Positions 26,475-39,451 of a stretch of DNA of 64,000 bases are shown one piece after another (positions within the stretch are counted from its first letter, which is position 1; every line of letters begins with the position of its first letter). The stretch spans positions 1-64,000 of the forward strand of contig NZ_JABVWW010000004.1 in assembly GCF_013350005.1 (NCBI RefSeq), given 5' to 3'. This DNA comes from Methylocystis silviterrae (GTDB lineage: Bacteria > Pseudomonadota > Alphaproteobacteria > Rhizobiales > Beijerinckiaceae). A program made the translations under genes and the position numbers. The notes under the pieces were generated by a model. The model did no database searches, was not told the origin of the DNA, and saw nothing but the letters and a program-made list of their open reading frames with translations.

Positions 26475-27458
26475 TCAGGCGCCCTTCGCGCAGATGAAGA
26501 CTTGGCGACGCCGGCCCCAGCACGCCCCGGTCCGATAGACCTTGCCGAGGCTGCGGCCGCCAAGGCTCGCCGTCCACGTCCGTCCATGATCTTGCGTCAG
26601 AACAACGGCGTCGTCTCCGGCGTTGAGCGTCAGCGTCGAGCGCGTGGGCTGGCGGAGCATGCAGCTGCGCTCGAAGAGAACCCGTCCATCGACCTTTACA
26701 AAGCATTTTGCGCGGCGGCCTTCGTCGGCGGGCTCGTCCTCGCGCTGACTTTTGCGCGTCGCGGGCGCCTCCTCGTCCGGCTCCGCCGTCGCGGCCGCAT
26801 CAACTGGCGGCGCGTCGTCGAAGGCGGTTTTCGGCAGCGCCGCGCCGAGCGGCGGAACCGTCGCCGCGCCGAGCGCTGGCGCGGCGGCGGGAACGTCGGT
26901 TTTTTGGGGCGGCGGCAGCGGCTCGGGCAGGGGCTCCGCCGCGGCCTGTGCCTCCAGAAGCCGCTCTTTCAGCTCCTTGGAGTCGGGCGTCGACGGCGCG
27001 GGAGACGCAATTGTGTCCGGCGGCGCGCTAACCGTAAGCGCCGAGGATGGCGCGACGTCGACGGCTTGCGCGGCCTCAGTCACGGGCGCCGGCGGCGGCT
27101 CGATCCGCACAGGCGTCGTCGGCGTTTCGACCTGACGCAGCGTCGCGCCATCGGCGCGCGGCGCGGGCGCGCCTCTTAGCGCGAGAGTCGCGACGCCGCC
27201 GACGCCTCCGAGCAGGATGGCCCCGGCGACGACATAAAACCAGATCGGCGCTCTAAATGATGCGGCGCCCTGGACCGCGCGCCACTCGCCAGCGACGTCG
27301 CTCGAAAAATCCTTGATCCAGGCCATCGCGCGCGTGTTGCGGAAGGGCTTTTCCAAGCTTTCGAGCTCTCTTAAGAGGCGCCGCTTCTCTTGGAGTATCC
27401 GCCGTTCAAAATTCTCCAACTCCGCGACTTTGCGCCGCTTTTCGAGTGTTACGCTCAT
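26475..27458 (-). CDS. Membrane-anchored protein of unknown function
   Basis: 327 aa from the ATG at 27458 with GGAG 10 bases upstream. A basic coiled-coil N-terminus (residues 1-40, EKRRKVAELENFERRILQEK) is followed by one membrane helix (about 72-95, IWFYVVAGAILLGGVGGVATLAL). A long Pro/Ala-rich linker comes next (about 100-240), then a small C-terminal domain with four cysteines: KCFVKVDGRVLFERSC and TGACWGRRRQVFICAKG. This layout suggests an inner-membrane protein with a disulfide-bonded periplasmic domain on a flexible stalk. Family not recognised. Confidence 0.7.
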   Translation of the reverse strand: MSVTLEKRRKVAELENFERRILQEKRRLLRELESLEKPFRNTRAMAWIKDFSSDVAGEWRAVQGAASFRAPIWFYVVAGAILLGGVGGVATLALRGAPAPRADGATLRQVETPTTPVRIEPPPAPVTEAAQAVDVAPSSALTVSAPPDTIASPAPSTPDSKELKERLLEAQAAAEPLPEPLPPPQKTDVPAAAPALGAATVPPLGAALPKTAFDDAPPVDAAATAEPDEEAPATRKSQREDEPADEGRRAKCFVKVDGRVLFERSCMLRQPTRSTLTLNAGDDAVVLTQDHGRTWTASLGGRSLGKVYRTGACWGRRRQVFICAKGA

Positions 27459-27829
27459 ACTACTCACTCCAAGCGCGTTCGCGTGAAGACGAAGGAAGCA
27501 CTTCTTCACGTCGATACATGCAGGCGCTGCGCTTCGACGACGCGCGCGAGCACCAGCTACTTACGAGATATTTCCTCCCGCCCGAGTATTGCCGCGCAAT
27601 TCGCCGGAGTCGTTCCAGCCACACGCCGCTTCTCTTGTGGATTAACCAACAAAATTATGGCTGTTCTTTGCCGCATCCTCTTGACGAGGCTCGAATCGCT
27701 CTGGGCTCAGGACTGGCCCGGCGCGCCTTCTTGACATCGTTCGCGCCGCACGTATGTTGCCGGCCAATTCGCTCCCGGCGCGCTCAGCGACCGGGACGAT
27801 TTCATTTCTCTGATAGACTGGGATGAGCG
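27459..27829. other. 371-base region upstream of rpmG
   Basis: It holds the upstream region of the minus-strand membrane protein gene and the rpmG promoter at 27731-27758. No other gene is supported: the plus-strand open frames lack ribosome binding sites and familiar motifs. Confidence 0.6.
27731..27758 (+). promoter_or_regulatory. Sigma-70 type promoter for rpmG
   Basis: TTGACA at 27731-27736 is a consensus -35 box. After 16 bases comes TATGTT at 27753-27758 as -10. The rpmG start codon is 72 bases downstream. Confidence 0.65.
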
Positions 27830-27997
27830 ATGGCCAAGTCCGCCATGATCAAGATCAAGCTCCTGTCCACGGCGGATACGGGCTATTTCTACGTGACCAA
27901 GAAGAACGCGCGCACCAAAACGGAAAAGCTCGTCTTCAAGAAATACGATCCCGTCGTGCGCAAGCACGTGGAATTCAAGGAAACCAAGATCAAGTAA
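27830..27997 (+). CDS. rpmG: 50S ribosomal protein L33
   Basis: 55 aa, beginning [20 protein letters not shown] and ending ETKIK, the length and sequence of alphaproteobacterial L33. It lacks the zinc-binding cysteine pairs, so it is the zinc-independent form. A consensus promoter lies 72 bases upstream. L33 sits near the E site of the large subunit. Confidence 0.95.
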   Translation: MAKSAMIKIKLLSTADTGYFYVTKKNARTKTEKLVFKKYDPVVRKHVEFKETKIK

Positions 27998-28456
27998 GCG
28001 CGCGCAGATAAAGCGCGCGCCTTGCCAAGGCGTTCGTCACAACCGCTGGTCTAGCCAGGAGGAGCGTCGCCGCAGGGGGACGCTCCGAGAGTTTTTGGCT
28101 GGAGAATAAACCGCTTTGGGGAAGGCGGCCGACTGACGATGGCTTCAAGGAGGCCACTCCAACCACCGCCAGTCGGCCAACCCCACGGACCCAGGAGATG
28201 CGGCGGACCTGAGCACTCCGCAGGGTATTCAAAGTTGTGCCGAATACGCATCAAACGCTTACGCACGCCATGGGTCTTCTTACAGGCCCTTCGACGCCGC
28301 CAGACGCGCAACTCATTTGGCGCAGTCACGTTACTCCGGCTGCACAAAAATGCAACTATCTGATATGAATTTTCACAGACGCTGAGTTGTGAAGCGTTTG
28401 TGCGATATCGAAACAAATAACATCGCGCTGCGATGAACGCGGCGCCGGAGGAGTAG
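27998..28456. other. 459-base region without a supported gene
   Basis: A small GC hairpin (GCGCGC-AGATAAA-GCGCGC) follows rpmG, and a second one, GAGCGTC...GACGCTC, lies near 28059-28086. The last 150 bases are AT-richer and lead into the lipoprotein gene. Open frames here have no ribosome binding sites. Confidence 0.5.
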
Positions 28457-28870
28457 ATGGCTTCTGGATTCCGCTTTGTTCTTGGGCTTGTGGCCGGCGT
28501 CTCGATCGCCCTGACGCTTTCCGCTTGCGGCGATCATATGCCCGGCGACGCCACGGGCGCGAAGGTGTTGCGCAATCTTCTGGAGAAGAATGGCGTGGAC
28601 GCCAAGCTCGTGTCCTTCAAGAAGGTGCAGGGCCGCGAAGTGAAGCGCGAGAACGTCGACGCTTACGAATTGATGTATGAGGCTGAAATTCTGTTTCCCG
28701 AGGGTTTCGAAGCCAAATGCGCTGATGAGCGCGAGCGCGGAACCTGCGCCTTTCTCGGCCTCGACGACGACCGGACATTCGCCAAGGCCGAAGTGCACAC
28801 GAGCGAAGGCACGCTGCATTTCGTGAAGAGCGAAAAGGGCTGGATGGCCGAGGACAGCAACGCCTATTAG
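28457..28870 (+). CDS. Putative lipoprotein of unknown function
   Basis: 137 aa with GGAGGAG 4 bases before the ATG. The signal peptide ends in a lipobox LSAC (cysteine near residue 24), so the mature protein is lipid-anchored, probably released to the outer membrane by Lol. The mature domain has KVLRNLLEKNGVDAKLVSFK and a Cys pair in KCADERERGTCAF. It ends 4 bases before the kdsB start. Family not recognised. Confidence 0.75.
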   Translation: MASGFRFVLGLVAGVSIALTLSACGDHMPGDATGAKVLRNLLEKNGVDAKLVSFKKVQGREVKRENVDAYELMYEAEILFPEGFEAKCADERERGTCAFLGLDDDRTFAKAEVHTSEGTLHFVKSEKGWMAEDSNAY

Positions 28871-28874
28871 CGCC

Positions 28875-29621
28875 GTGCAGGCGCTCGCGCCGATCGTTAT
28901 TATTCCGGCGCGTCTACGCTCGACGCGTCTGCCCGGCAAGGCGCTCGCCGAAATCGACGGTCGGCCCATGATCGTCCATGTCTGGGAGCGCGCATGCGCC
29001 GCAGCGCTCGGACCTGTCGTGGTCGCGACCGACTCTCCCGAGATCGCGCGCGCGATCGAGTCGGTCGGCGGACACGCGGCGCTTACGCGCGGTTCTCACG
29101 CTTGTGGCAGCGATCGCATCGGCGAAGCCTTGCGGGCGCTCGACCCACATGGCCGCCATGGCGCCGCCGTCAATCTGCAGGGCGACCAGCCCTTCCTTCC
29201 CGAAGGGGCGCTCGAAGCGGCGCTCGCGCTTCTCGACGATCCAGCCGTCGACATCGGCACACTCGCCTGCCCGGCGCGCGCCGAAGACGCCAGCGATCCC
29301 AACGCCGTCAAGCTCGTCGGAGCCTCGCTCGCGCCTGAACGGGTTCGCGCGCTTTACTTTACGCGCGCCCCGGCGCCTTATGGCGCGGGGCCGCGATTGA
29401 AGCACATCGGCGTTTACGCCTTTCGCCGCGCCGCTCTGGAACGATTCGTCGCGCTTCCGCCCTCTCCGCTCGAATTGCGTGCGCGCCTCGAGCAGTTGCG
29501 CGCGCTCGAGGCCGGCATGCGCATCGACGCCGCTGTGCTGGACAAAGGCGCCCCATCGGTGGATACGGAACGCGATTTGACCGCGCTGCGCGCCACGGCG
29601 CGCGAACAGGACCCAAAGTGA
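28875..29621 (+). CDS. kdsB: 3-deoxy-manno-octulosonate cytidylyltransferase
   Basis: 248 aa from a GTG at 28875. It activates Kdo as CMP-Kdo for lipopolysaccharide inner core synthesis in the cytoplasm. The nucleotide-binding N-terminus IPARLRSTRLPGKALAEI and NLQGDQPFL are family signatures. The stop overlaps the pheA start (GTGA), so the two are co-translated. Confidence 0.96.
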   Translation: MQALAPIVIIPARLRSTRLPGKALAEIDGRPMIVHVWERACAAALGPVVVATDSPEIARAIESVGGHAALTRGSHACGSDRIGEALRALDPHGRHGAAVNLQGDQPFLPEGALEAALALLDDPAVDIGTLACPARAEDASDPNAVKLVGASLAPERVRALYFTRAPAPYGAGPRLKHIGVYAFRRAALERFVALPPSPLELRARLEQLRALEAGMRIDAAVLDKGAPSVDTERDLTALRATAREQDPK

Positions 29622-30481
29622 CGCAATATATCGCCTATCAGGGAGAGCCCGGCGCGAACTCCGACCTCGTCTGCCGTCAGGCCTATCCGCAACTGACGCC
29701 GCTTCCTTGCGCAAGCTTCGAGGACGCCTTCGCGTCGGTGACCGAGGGGCGCGCCGCGCTCGGCATGATCCCGATCGAAAATTCCATCGCCGGACGCGTC
29801 GCGGATATTCATCATTTCCTGCCGCATTCGGGTCTGCATATCGTCGGCGAATACTTCCTGCCGATCCATTTTCACTTGATGGCGCCCAGGGGCGCGACGC
29901 GGCAGGGGCTCAGAAGCGTCTACAGCCATGTCCATGCGCTGGGTCAGTGCCGCCGCGCCATCCGCCAACTCGGCCTTGCGGCGCACACCGCCGGAGACAC
30001 TGCCGGCGCCGCGCGCGAAGTCGCCGAATGGGGCGATCCGACGAAGGCCGCGATCGCGCCGCGACTCGCCGCCGACATCTACGATCTCGACGTGCTGGCG
30101 GAGAACATTGAGGACGAGGCGCATAACACGACGCGGTTCATCGTGCTGTCGAAGACCAAGCATTGGGCGGCCCCGAGCGCGGGGTCGACCATCACCACCT
30201 TCATCTTTCGCGTGCGCAACGTGCCGGCCGCGCTCTACAAGGCGCTTGGCGGCTTCGCCACGAATGGCGTCAATATGACCAAGCTCGAAAGCTACATGGT
30301 TGACGGCGAATTCGCCGCGACGCGCTTTCTCGCCGACGCCGACGGACATCCCGAGCAGCCGGCGATGGCGCGCGCGCTCGAAGAACTGCAGTTCTTCTCC
30401 AAGGAAATGGAGATTCTCGGCGTTTATCCCGCGAGCGATTTTCGCCTCACCAATATCCGCGCCTTCGCCTTTGGGGATTGA
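29618..30481 (+). CDS. pheA: Prephenate dehydratase
   Basis: 287 aa from a GTG at 29618 overlapping the kdsB stop. It converts prephenate to phenylpyruvate in phenylalanine synthesis. The catalytic domain (residues 1-180) shows AYQGEPGANSD and the conserved NTTRF region as NTTRFIVLS; the ACT regulatory domain (about 195-275) contains LESYMV, the phenylalanine-binding motif. There is no chorismate mutase domain, as usual in alphaproteobacteria. Confidence 0.96.
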   Translation: MTQYIAYQGEPGANSDLVCRQAYPQLTPLPCASFEDAFASVTEGRAALGMIPIENSIAGRVADIHHFLPHSGLHIVGEYFLPIHFHLMAPRGATRQGLRSVYSHVHALGQCRRAIRQLGLAAHTAGDTAGAAREVAEWGDPTKAAIAPRLAADIYDLDVLAENIEDEAHNTTRFIVLSKTKHWAAPSAGSTITTFIFRVRNVPAALYKALGGFATNGVNMTKLESYMVDGEFAATRFLADADGHPEQPAMARALEELQFFSKEMEILGVYPASDFRLTNIRAFAFGD

Positions 30482-30647
30482 CAGGCCTCAAGAGCAATTG
30501 CTTTCCTTGCCGGCCTTCTTCAGCGGGAACGGACTGTCGCCTCAAGCGACGCTTCGTTCGCGCCATGAGCGACGTCCTTCGAGACGCAAGCGCCCGTCAG
30601 AACGGCCAAAATGGTTTTAAGGAGCAAGCGCTCGAAGGGAACAGCCC

Positions 30648-31082
30648 ATGGCCGTCGCCTATGATCCCAACAATATTTTCGGCAAGATTCTGCGCGGAGA
30701 AATCCCTGCGCATAAGATCTTTGAGGACGACGTCTCGCTCGCGTTTATGGATATCATGCCGCGCGCCGAGGGCCATGCTCTGGTCATTCCAAAGGAAGGC
30801 GCGCGCGGACTCCTCGACGTCTCGCCGGAAACGCTCGGCCAATTGATGAAGCGCGTGCAGCATGTCGCGAAGGCGATCGAAAAGGCGTTTGCCGCCGACG
30901 GCCTGACGCTGCATCAATTCAACGAAAGCGCCGGCGGGCAGGTGATCTATCACCTGCACTTCCACCTGTTGCCGCGTTGGGACGGCGTCGCCTTGCGCCC
31001 TCCGGGGACCATGGCGGACGACGCTAAGCTCGCTGAACAGGCGGAGAAAATTCGCAGCGCAATGGCGCCGTTCGAAGGGTGA
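30648..31082 (+). CDS. HIT family hydrolase
   Basis: 144 aa, with GAAGGGA 7 bases before the start. The histidine triad reads HLHFHLLPRW (about residue 102-111), in the Hint/Fhit superfamily of nucleoside phosphoramidate or dinucleotide hydrolases. The N-terminal IFGKILRGEIPAHKIFEDD is typical of bacterial HinT-type proteins. Function in the cell is uncertain. Confidence 0.92.
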   Translation: MAVAYDPNNIFGKILRGEIPAHKIFEDDVSLAFMDIMPRAEGHALVIPKEGARGLLDVSPETLGQLMKRVQHVAKAIEKAFAADGLTLHQFNESAGGQVIYHLHFHLLPRWDGVALRPPGTMADDAKLAEQAEKIRSAMAPFEG

Positions 31083-31097
31083 GGCCGCTGCGGCGCC

Positions 31098-31119
31098 GGC
31101 TTGCCTGATCGGGCAAGCC
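31098..31119. terminator. Hairpin between convergent genes
   Basis: GGCTTGCC (31098-31105) and GGCAAGCC (31112-31119) form a perfect 8 bp stem with a 6-base loop. It lies between the convergent HIT and DEAD-box genes and could terminate in both directions, although the flanking T-runs are weak. Confidence 0.5.
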
Positions 31120-31132
31120 TTGCTGGAAAAAC

Positions 31133-32683
31133 CTATTCTTCGCCGACCTTCGCCGGCCTCAGCGCCACCGGGCGCAGCAGGAAGGACGGCACGTGGTCGC
31201 CCAGTCCAATGACGGGCGGCCCATCGTCTTCATGATGGCGCGGGCGGCGCTCACGGCGCTCTGCGGCCGGAGGCCCGGCCGGCGCCCCATAGGCCGGAGG
31301 CCGTACGCCTTCTCCATCAGCCTTGGCGCGGCCGCCGCGGGACCGGCCGATGCTGACGGGGGCCTCGCGATCTGCGGCGGCTGACGGCGGCCGGCGGCTG
31401 ACAGGCGTTTCGCGTTCGGCGGCGGCTGGTCGGCGGCTGACGGGCGCGTCGCGCTCGGCGGCGGCTGACCGGCGACCGCGGTCCCGGCGCGGCCCGCGTT
31501 CGGCGCGCTCGCCGCGGCGCTCTTGCGGGCGGCTCGTCTCCATCGGCGGCGGCAAGGCGTCGAAGCCCGGCCCCTCCCACTCGATCGCCTTGCCGATGAG
31601 GCTCTGGATCTGGTCGATATATTTCATGTCGTCTTCGGTGACGAGCGTGATCGCCACGCCCGACCGGCCGGCGCGGCCGGTGCGGCCGATTCGGTGCACG
31701 TAATCTTCGCTGTGCGTCGGGACGTCGAAGTTGAGCACATGGCTCACGTCCGGAATGTCGAGGCCGCGCGCCGCCACATCCGAACACACGATCAGCGACA
31801 CATCGCCAGTCTTGAACGCGTCGAGCGAGGCCATCCGCGCGAGCTGATCCATGTCGCCGTGCAGGGCGCCGGCGGAAAAGCCGTGCTTGACGAGCGAGCG
31901 ATGAAGGGTCGCCACGTCGCGCTTGCGGTTGCAGAAGATGATCGCGTTCTTGAAGTTATCGGCGCCGCGAATGAGGTTGCGCAACGTCTCACGCTTGTCG
32001 GCGTGGCCCCGCGAAGCGACGAGAACCTGCCGGATCGTGGTCGCCGTCGTCGCGGCGCGCGAGACTTCGCAACGGATCGGATTATGCAGAAAGGCTTCCG
32101 TTAGCCGCGTGATCTCAGGCGGCATGGTCGCAGAGAAGAAGAGCGTCTGCCGCGTGAACGGCACCAGCTTGCAGACGCGCTCGATGTCGGGAATGAAACC
32201 CATGTCGAGCATACGGTCCGCCTCGTCGATGACGAGAATTTCGATGCCGGTGAGCAGCAGCTTGCCGCGATCGAAGAAGTCGAGAAGGCGACCCGGCGTG
32301 GCGATCAGCACGTCGGCCCCGCGCATGATTTTGGTTTCCTGCTCGCCGAAGGCGACGCCGCCGATCAGCAGCGCGACGTTGAGACGATGGTTCTTGCCGT
32401 ATTTTGCGAAGCTTGCTTCGACCTGCGCGGCAAGTTCGCGCGTCGGCTCCAGAATGAGCGTTCGCGGCATTCTGGCGCGGGCGCGGCCGCTTTCGAGACG
32501 GCTCAGCATCGGCAGGGTGAAAGCGGCGGTCTTGCCGGTGCCCGTTTGGGCGATGCCGAGAATATCGCGCCCCTGCAAGGCGGGTGGAATGGCCTGCGCC
32601 TGAATTGGCGTGGGGGTCGTATAGCCGGACGTTTGGACGGCTGCGAGAACCTTTTGGGAAAGGCCCAGTTCTTCGAATGTCAT
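31133..32683 (-). CDS. DEAD-box RNA helicase, RhlE-like
   Basis: 516 aa. All helicase motifs are present: Q motif (YTTPTPIQAQAIP), AQTGTGKT, PTRELAAQ, DEAD in VIDEADRMLD, SAT, and HRIGRTGRAG. Residues 1-380 are the two RecA domains. The tail (about 385-516) is basic and low-complexity, with three copies of an AA(E/D)RExPVSRRP-like unit followed by GGRAKADGEG, probably an RNA-binding extension. It is a likely ribosome-assembly or cold-adaptation helicase. Confidence 0.92.
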   Translation of the reverse strand: MTFEELGLSQKVLAAVQTSGYTTPTPIQAQAIPPALQGRDILGIAQTGTGKTAAFTLPMLSRLESGRARARMPRTLILEPTRELAAQVEASFAKYGKNHRLNVALLIGGVAFGEQETKIMRGADVLIATPGRLLDFFDRGKLLLTGIEILVIDEADRMLDMGFIPDIERVCKLVPFTRQTLFFSATMPPEITRLTEAFLHNPIRCEVSRAATTATTIRQVLVASRGHADKRETLRNLIRGADNFKNAIIFCNRKRDVATLHRSLVKHGFSAGALHGDMDQLARMASLDAFKTGDVSLIVCSDVAARGLDIPDVSHVLNFDVPTHSEDYVHRIGRTGRAGRSGVAITLVTEDDMKYIDQIQSLIGKAIEWEGPGFDALPPPMETSRPQERRGERAERGPRRDRGRRSAAAERDAPVSRRPAAAERETPVSRRPPSAAADREAPVSIGRSRGGRAKADGEGVRPPAYGAPAGPPAAERRERRPRHHEDDGPPVIGLGDHVPSFLLRPVALRPAKVGEE

Positions 32684-32924
32684 TAATTATCCTGAATTAC
32701 GGCCCGCATGTGCGGAAATTCCGCTTGCGCGCTAGCCGTAAAGAAGCGCGCGTGGATGTTGAGAGAAGTCGCCGTCGACGCCGCAACGGCTATCTGGCCC
32801 GCCGACGGTCCGCCGCAAAGAAGCGCGGGCGATAGCCACGGGAATGCTTTAAGGGCAATTGCCAGATTGTCAATAAATATATGCGCACGTCGGGCCGCGC
32901 ACACGGGGGTTGGTCGCAAAAAAA

Positions 32925-33281
32925 CTAATGATCGGCGAATTCGCCAGCTTCGCCGCAAGGCGTCAACGCCTTCCGCCCTTTGCGCTTGTCTGGGATCGTG
33001 CCTGTCGGCAAACGGTCGACGTCGGCCTCGCGTTGTTCTGTCGGCGCCGGCGCCTCGTGTTGCGGCGCCGCCTTGGCAAGGCCGCGCAGATCGGCTTCTG
33101 CGCCCCTCGAAAAGCGCGCCGGCGCTCGCGTTTCGGGAGGCTCAAACATATTTGAGAGCAGCTTGGCGCCGAGCACGCTGCACAAACAAGCGGCGATCGA
33201 CAGCGCCGCGAGACTCCAGACGCCCGCCGGAAGGCCGGCGCGGGGGTTGCTTAAACGGCGATGCTCGAGGGGTCGACGCAC
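32925..33281 (-). CDS. Possible small membrane protein of unknown function
   Basis: 118 aa from a GTG at 33281 with only a weak ribosome binding site. One membrane helix is clear (VWSLAALSIAACLCSVLGAKLL, about residues 21-42), followed by a charged Pro/Glu-rich tail. Codon use is ordinary for the region and the frame is unbroken. Without homology evidence, this remains a tentative gene. Confidence 0.45.
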   Translation of the reverse strand: MRRPLEHRRLSNPRAGLPAGVWSLAALSIAACLCSVLGAKLLSNMFEPPETRAPARFSRGAEADLRGLAKAAPQHEAPAPTEQREADVDRLPTGTIPDKRKGRKALTPCGEAGEFADH

Positions 33282-33324
33282 TTGAATGCCTGAAGGTTAG
33301 CGGTGTGACGCTAATCTAGCGGAG

Positions 33325-33540
33325 GTGAATTTTTTATTGATGCGGCTTTCGACAAAACTCGGCGACGGCGCGTCGCGCGACCCCTTGCCAAGCCGCTGGG
33401 AAAGCTCAAAACTAGCGATGTTCTTGATTTCCCTCACCGTGGAAATGGCCCAGATTCTGCGAGGCGACCCTAAAAGAACCACTGAGCCGACCTACATGAA
33501 AAGGATCGAAAGGGTGAAGACGTGGCGGCGGAGGATTTAA
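33325..33540 (+). CDS. Possible short gene upstream of clpS
   Basis: Up to 71 codons from GTG 33325, or 66 from ATG 33340, overlapping the clpS start by 19 bases. GGAGG lies at 33319-33323. The peptide has a hydrophobic block [17 protein letters not shown] and a basic end, but no recognised family. It may be only the clpS leader. A TTAGCG...CGCTAA hairpin (33297-33314) lies just upstream. Confidence 0.25.
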   Translation: MNFLLMRLSTKLGDGASRDPLPSRWESSKLAMFLISLTVEMAQILRGDPKRTTEPTYMKRIERVKTWRRRI

Positions 33541-33905
33541 CGCTAGCGATGGCGGCTAGTGCGCCGCGAGCGGCCAAGGAGCCGCGCAAGGGAGGCGACG
33601 TCGGTCCCGGGGCCGGAACAGCGCTCGTCACGCGAACGCGTCCTCAGACGCGCAAGCCCAATATGTATCGGGTGCTTTTGTTGAATGACGACTACACGAC
33701 GCAGGAGTTCGTGGTGATCGTGCTGCGTAAGTATTTCAACAAGTCCGTCGAGGAAGCCACGCGCATCATGCTCCACGTCCACAATCACGGCGTCGGCGAA
33801 TGCGGCGTCTACACTTACGAGGTCGCTGAGACCAAAGTCACCCAGGTCATGGATTTTGCAAGGAAGCATCAGCATCCTCTGCAATGCATCATGGAAAAGA
33901 AATAG
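33522..33905 (+). CDS. clpS: ATP-dependent Clp protease adaptor ClpS
   Basis: 127 aa from a GTG at 33522 preceded by AAGGG. The conserved core from residue 43 ([21 protein letters not shown]) holds NDDYT, which recognises N-degron residues, and HxHxxG in [14 protein letters not shown]. ClpS delivers substrates bearing bulky N-terminal residues to ClpAP. clpA begins 9 bases after. Confidence 0.95.
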   Translation: MAAEDLTLAMAASAPRAAKEPRKGGDVGPGAGTALVTRTRPQTRKPNMYRVLLLNDDYTTQEFVVIVLRKYFNKSVEEATRIMLHVHNHGVGECGVYTYEVAETKVTQVMDFARKHQHPLQCIMEKK

Positions 33906-33914
33906 GACGAGCGC

Positions 33915-36353
33915 ATGCCGACCTTCTCGCGCAATCTCAAGCAGACCCTCGACCGTGCGCTCGCGTCCGCCCGCGAGCGGCGCCATGAATATGCGACGCT
34001 CGAGCACCTCCTGCTGAGTCTCGTCGAGGACGTCGACGCGTCGGCGGTGCTCCGCGCCTGTTCGGTGGATCTCGACGTCCTGACCAAGAATTTGCGCGAC
34101 TACATCGATCGCGAACTCGACAACCTCGTCAACGAAGACGCGGACGAATGCAAGCCGACCGCCGGGTTCCAGCGGGTCGTGCAGCGGGCGATTATCAGCG
34201 TTCAATCGTCCGGCCGCGAAGACGTCAGCGGCGCGAATGTACTTGTCGCGCTGTTCGCCGAGCGCGAAAGCCACGCCGTCTATTTCCTGCAGGAGCAGGA
34301 CATGACGCGCTATGACGCCGTCAATTTCATCAGCCATGGCATCGCCAAGCGTCCGGGGCTTTCGGACGCCAGCCGGAGTCCGCGCGGCGTCGAGGAAGAC
34401 GGCGAGCGCAGCGAAGGCCGGGAGGGCCGCGACGGCGAGAGCCGCAAGAAGGAAGGCGCGCTCGAGGCCTATTGCGTCAACCTCAACAGGAAGGCGCGCG
34501 ACGGCCGCATCGACCCGCTGATCGGCCGCGAGCCGGAAGTGCTGCGCACGATCCAGGTTCTGTGCCGCCGGCAAAAGAATAATCCCCTGCTGGTCGGCGA
34601 TCCCGGCGTCGGCAAGACGGCGATCGCCGAAGGCCTCGCGCGTAAAATCGTCTCCAACGAGGTCCCGGAGGTTCTCGCCGGGGCGACGGTGTTCGCGCTC
34701 GACATGGGCGCGCTGCTCGCCGGCACACGCTATCGCGGCGACTTTGAAGAACGCCTGAAGCAGGTCGTGAAAGAAATCGAGAATCACAAGAATGCGATTC
34801 TCTTCATCGACGAGATCCACACAGTCATTGGCGCGGGCGCCACCTCGGGCGGCGCGATGGACGCCTCGAACCTTCTGAAGCCCGCGCTCGCGCAGGGCGT
34901 TCTGCGCTGCATCGGCTCGACGACCTACAAGGAATACCGCCAGTATTTCGAGAAGGACCGCGCGCTCGTTCGCCGCTTCCAGAAGATCGACGTCAACGAA
35001 CCCTCGATCCCCGACGCGATCGAAATCGTGAAGGGGCTCAAGCCCTATTTCGAGGAATTTCATAAGATCCGCTACACCAACGACGCGCTGAAGGCGGCGG
35101 TGGAGCTTTCGGCGCGTTACATTCATGACCGCAAGCTGCCGGACAAGGCGATTGACGTGATCGACGAAACCGGCGCGGCGCAGATGCTGGTCGCGGAAAA
35201 CAAGCGCAAAAAGACGATCGGACTGAAAGAAATCGAAACGACGATCGCCACCATGGCGCGCGTGCCGCCGAAGACCGTCTCCAAGGACGACGCCGAAGTT
35301 CTCGCGCATCTCGATGAGACGCTGCGCCGCGTCGTCTACGGTCAGGATAAGGCGATCTCGGCGCTGACGTCGGCGATCAAGCTCGCGCGGGCGGGCCTAC
35401 GCGATCAAGAGAAGCCGATCGGCTGCTATCTCTTCTCCGGACCGACCGGCGTCGGCAAGACGGAAGCCGCGCGCCAGCTGGCGACATCGCTCGGCATCGA
35501 GCTCGTGCGCTTCGACATGTCGGAATATATGGAGCGCCATACGGTGAGCCGACTGATCGGCGCGCCTCCCGGCTATGTCGGATTCGATCAGGGCGGTCTG
35601 CTGACCGACGCCATCGACCAGCATCCGCATTGCGTGCTGCTGCTCGACGAGATCGAGAAGGCGCATCCCGATCTCTACAACATCCTGCTGCAGGTGATGG
35701 ATCACGGGAAGCTGACGGACCATAACGGCAAGACGATCGACTTCCGCAACGTCATCCTCATCATGACGACGAATGCGGGCGCGCAGGATCTTGCGCGCAC
35801 GCCGATCGGCTTCACGCGCACGCGCCGCGATCTCGACGACAGCGAAGCGATCAATCGGCTTTTCGCGCCGGAGTTCCGCAATCGTCTCGACGCCATCGTG
35901 CCTTTCGGTCATCTGCCGGTCGACGTCATCAAGCGCGTCGTCGACAAATTCATCATGCAGCTCGAAGCGCAGCTTGCCGACCGCAATGTCACGATCGAGC
36001 TCACCGACGAAGCGCGCAGCTGGCTCGTCGAGCATGGCTATGACGAATCGATGGGCGCGCGGCCGATGTCGCGGGTCATTCACCAGCACATCAAGACGCC
36101 GCTCGCCGACGAGGTGCTGTTCGGCCGCCTGAAGAACGGCGGCGCTGTGCGCGTCGTCGTCGTCGGCGACGACACCGGAGCGAAGTCGCTGGGCTTCGTC
36201 TTCCCGGAGGGCCCGGTGTTGCCGCGGCCTGAGCGCGACATCTTCGAGGCCGGCAAGAAACGCGCCGCGGAGGAAGCCGCGTCGGGAGATGACGCGGCGA
36301 TTCGCGCTGCGGATGCGGAACGCGACGAACGTTCGGCGCCGCTGAAGAACTAA
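33915..36353 (+). CDS. clpA: ATP-dependent Clp protease ATPase subunit ClpA
   Basis: 812 aa. Clp_N repeats (residues 1-150) are followed by a charged linker (about 150-185) and two AAA+ modules. Walker A motifs are GDPGVGKT (about 225) and GPTGVGKT (about 510); the second module is followed by [14 protein letters not shown] and a C-terminal D2 small domain. The IGF-type loop that binds ClpP is seen as IGFTRTRRD (about 635). The acidic tail after residue 760 is longer than in E. coli. It unfolds proteins for ClpP, with ClpS as adaptor. Confidence 0.96.
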   Translation: MPTFSRNLKQTLDRALASARERRHEYATLEHLLLSLVEDVDASAVLRACSVDLDVLTKNLRDYIDRELDNLVNEDADECKPTAGFQRVVQRAIISVQSSGREDVSGANVLVALFAERESHAVYFLQEQDMTRYDAVNFISHGIAKRPGLSDASRSPRGVEEDGERSEGREGRDGESRKKEGALEAYCVNLNRKARDGRIDPLIGREPEVLRTIQVLCRRQKNNPLLVGDPGVGKTAIAEGLARKIVSNEVPEVLAGATVFALDMGALLAGTRYRGDFEERLKQVVKEIENHKNAILFIDEIHTVIGAGATSGGAMDASNLLKPALAQGVLRCIGSTTYKEYRQYFEKDRALVRRFQKIDVNEPSIPDAIEIVKGLKPYFEEFHKIRYTNDALKAAVELSARYIHDRKLPDKAIDVIDETGAAQMLVAENKRKKTIGLKEIETTIATMARVPPKTVSKDDAEVLAHLDETLRRVVYGQDKAISALTSAIKLARAGLRDQEKPIGCYLFSGPTGVGKTEAARQLATSLGIELVRFDMSEYMERHTVSRLIGAPPGYVGFDQGGLLTDAIDQHPHCVLLLDEIEKAHPDLYNILLQVMDHGKLTDHNGKTIDFRNVILIMTTNAGAQDLARTPIGFTRTRRDLDDSEAINRLFAPEFRNRLDAIVPFGHLPVDVIKRVVDKFIMQLEAQLADRNVTIELTDEARSWLVEHGYDESMGARPMSRVIHQHIKTPLADEVLFGRLKNGGAVRVVVVGDDTGAKSLGFVFPEGPVLPRPERDIFEAGKKRAAEEAASGDDAAIRAADAERDERSAPLKN

Positions 36354-36385
36354 ACGCCCAACGCAGCGCGCCGCACAACAAACAT

Positions 36386-36416
36386 GAGCCGCATCGCATG
36401 CGCTGCGAGGCGGCTC
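36386..36416 (+). terminator. Probable terminator after clpA
   Basis: GAGCCGC (36386-36392) pairs with GCGGCTC (36410-36416), with an inner CGCA/TGCG stem. CTACTTTTG follows. It lies 33 bases past the clpA stop and before the convergent uvrA end. Confidence 0.55.
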
Positions 36417-36451
36417 CTACTTTTGAGGCGAAGACGTGCCGGTGGGGGCTT

Positions 36452-39451
<3,000 letters not shown>

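Noticed and set aside
28051-28416. 121-codon minus-strand frame upstream of the lipoprotein gene
   Set aside because: Low-complexity, Pro/Gly/Arg-rich translation without start signal or known family.
33543-35309. 588-codon minus-strand frame opposite clpS-clpA
   Set aside because: It spans two conserved genes on the other strand and has no recognisable motif.
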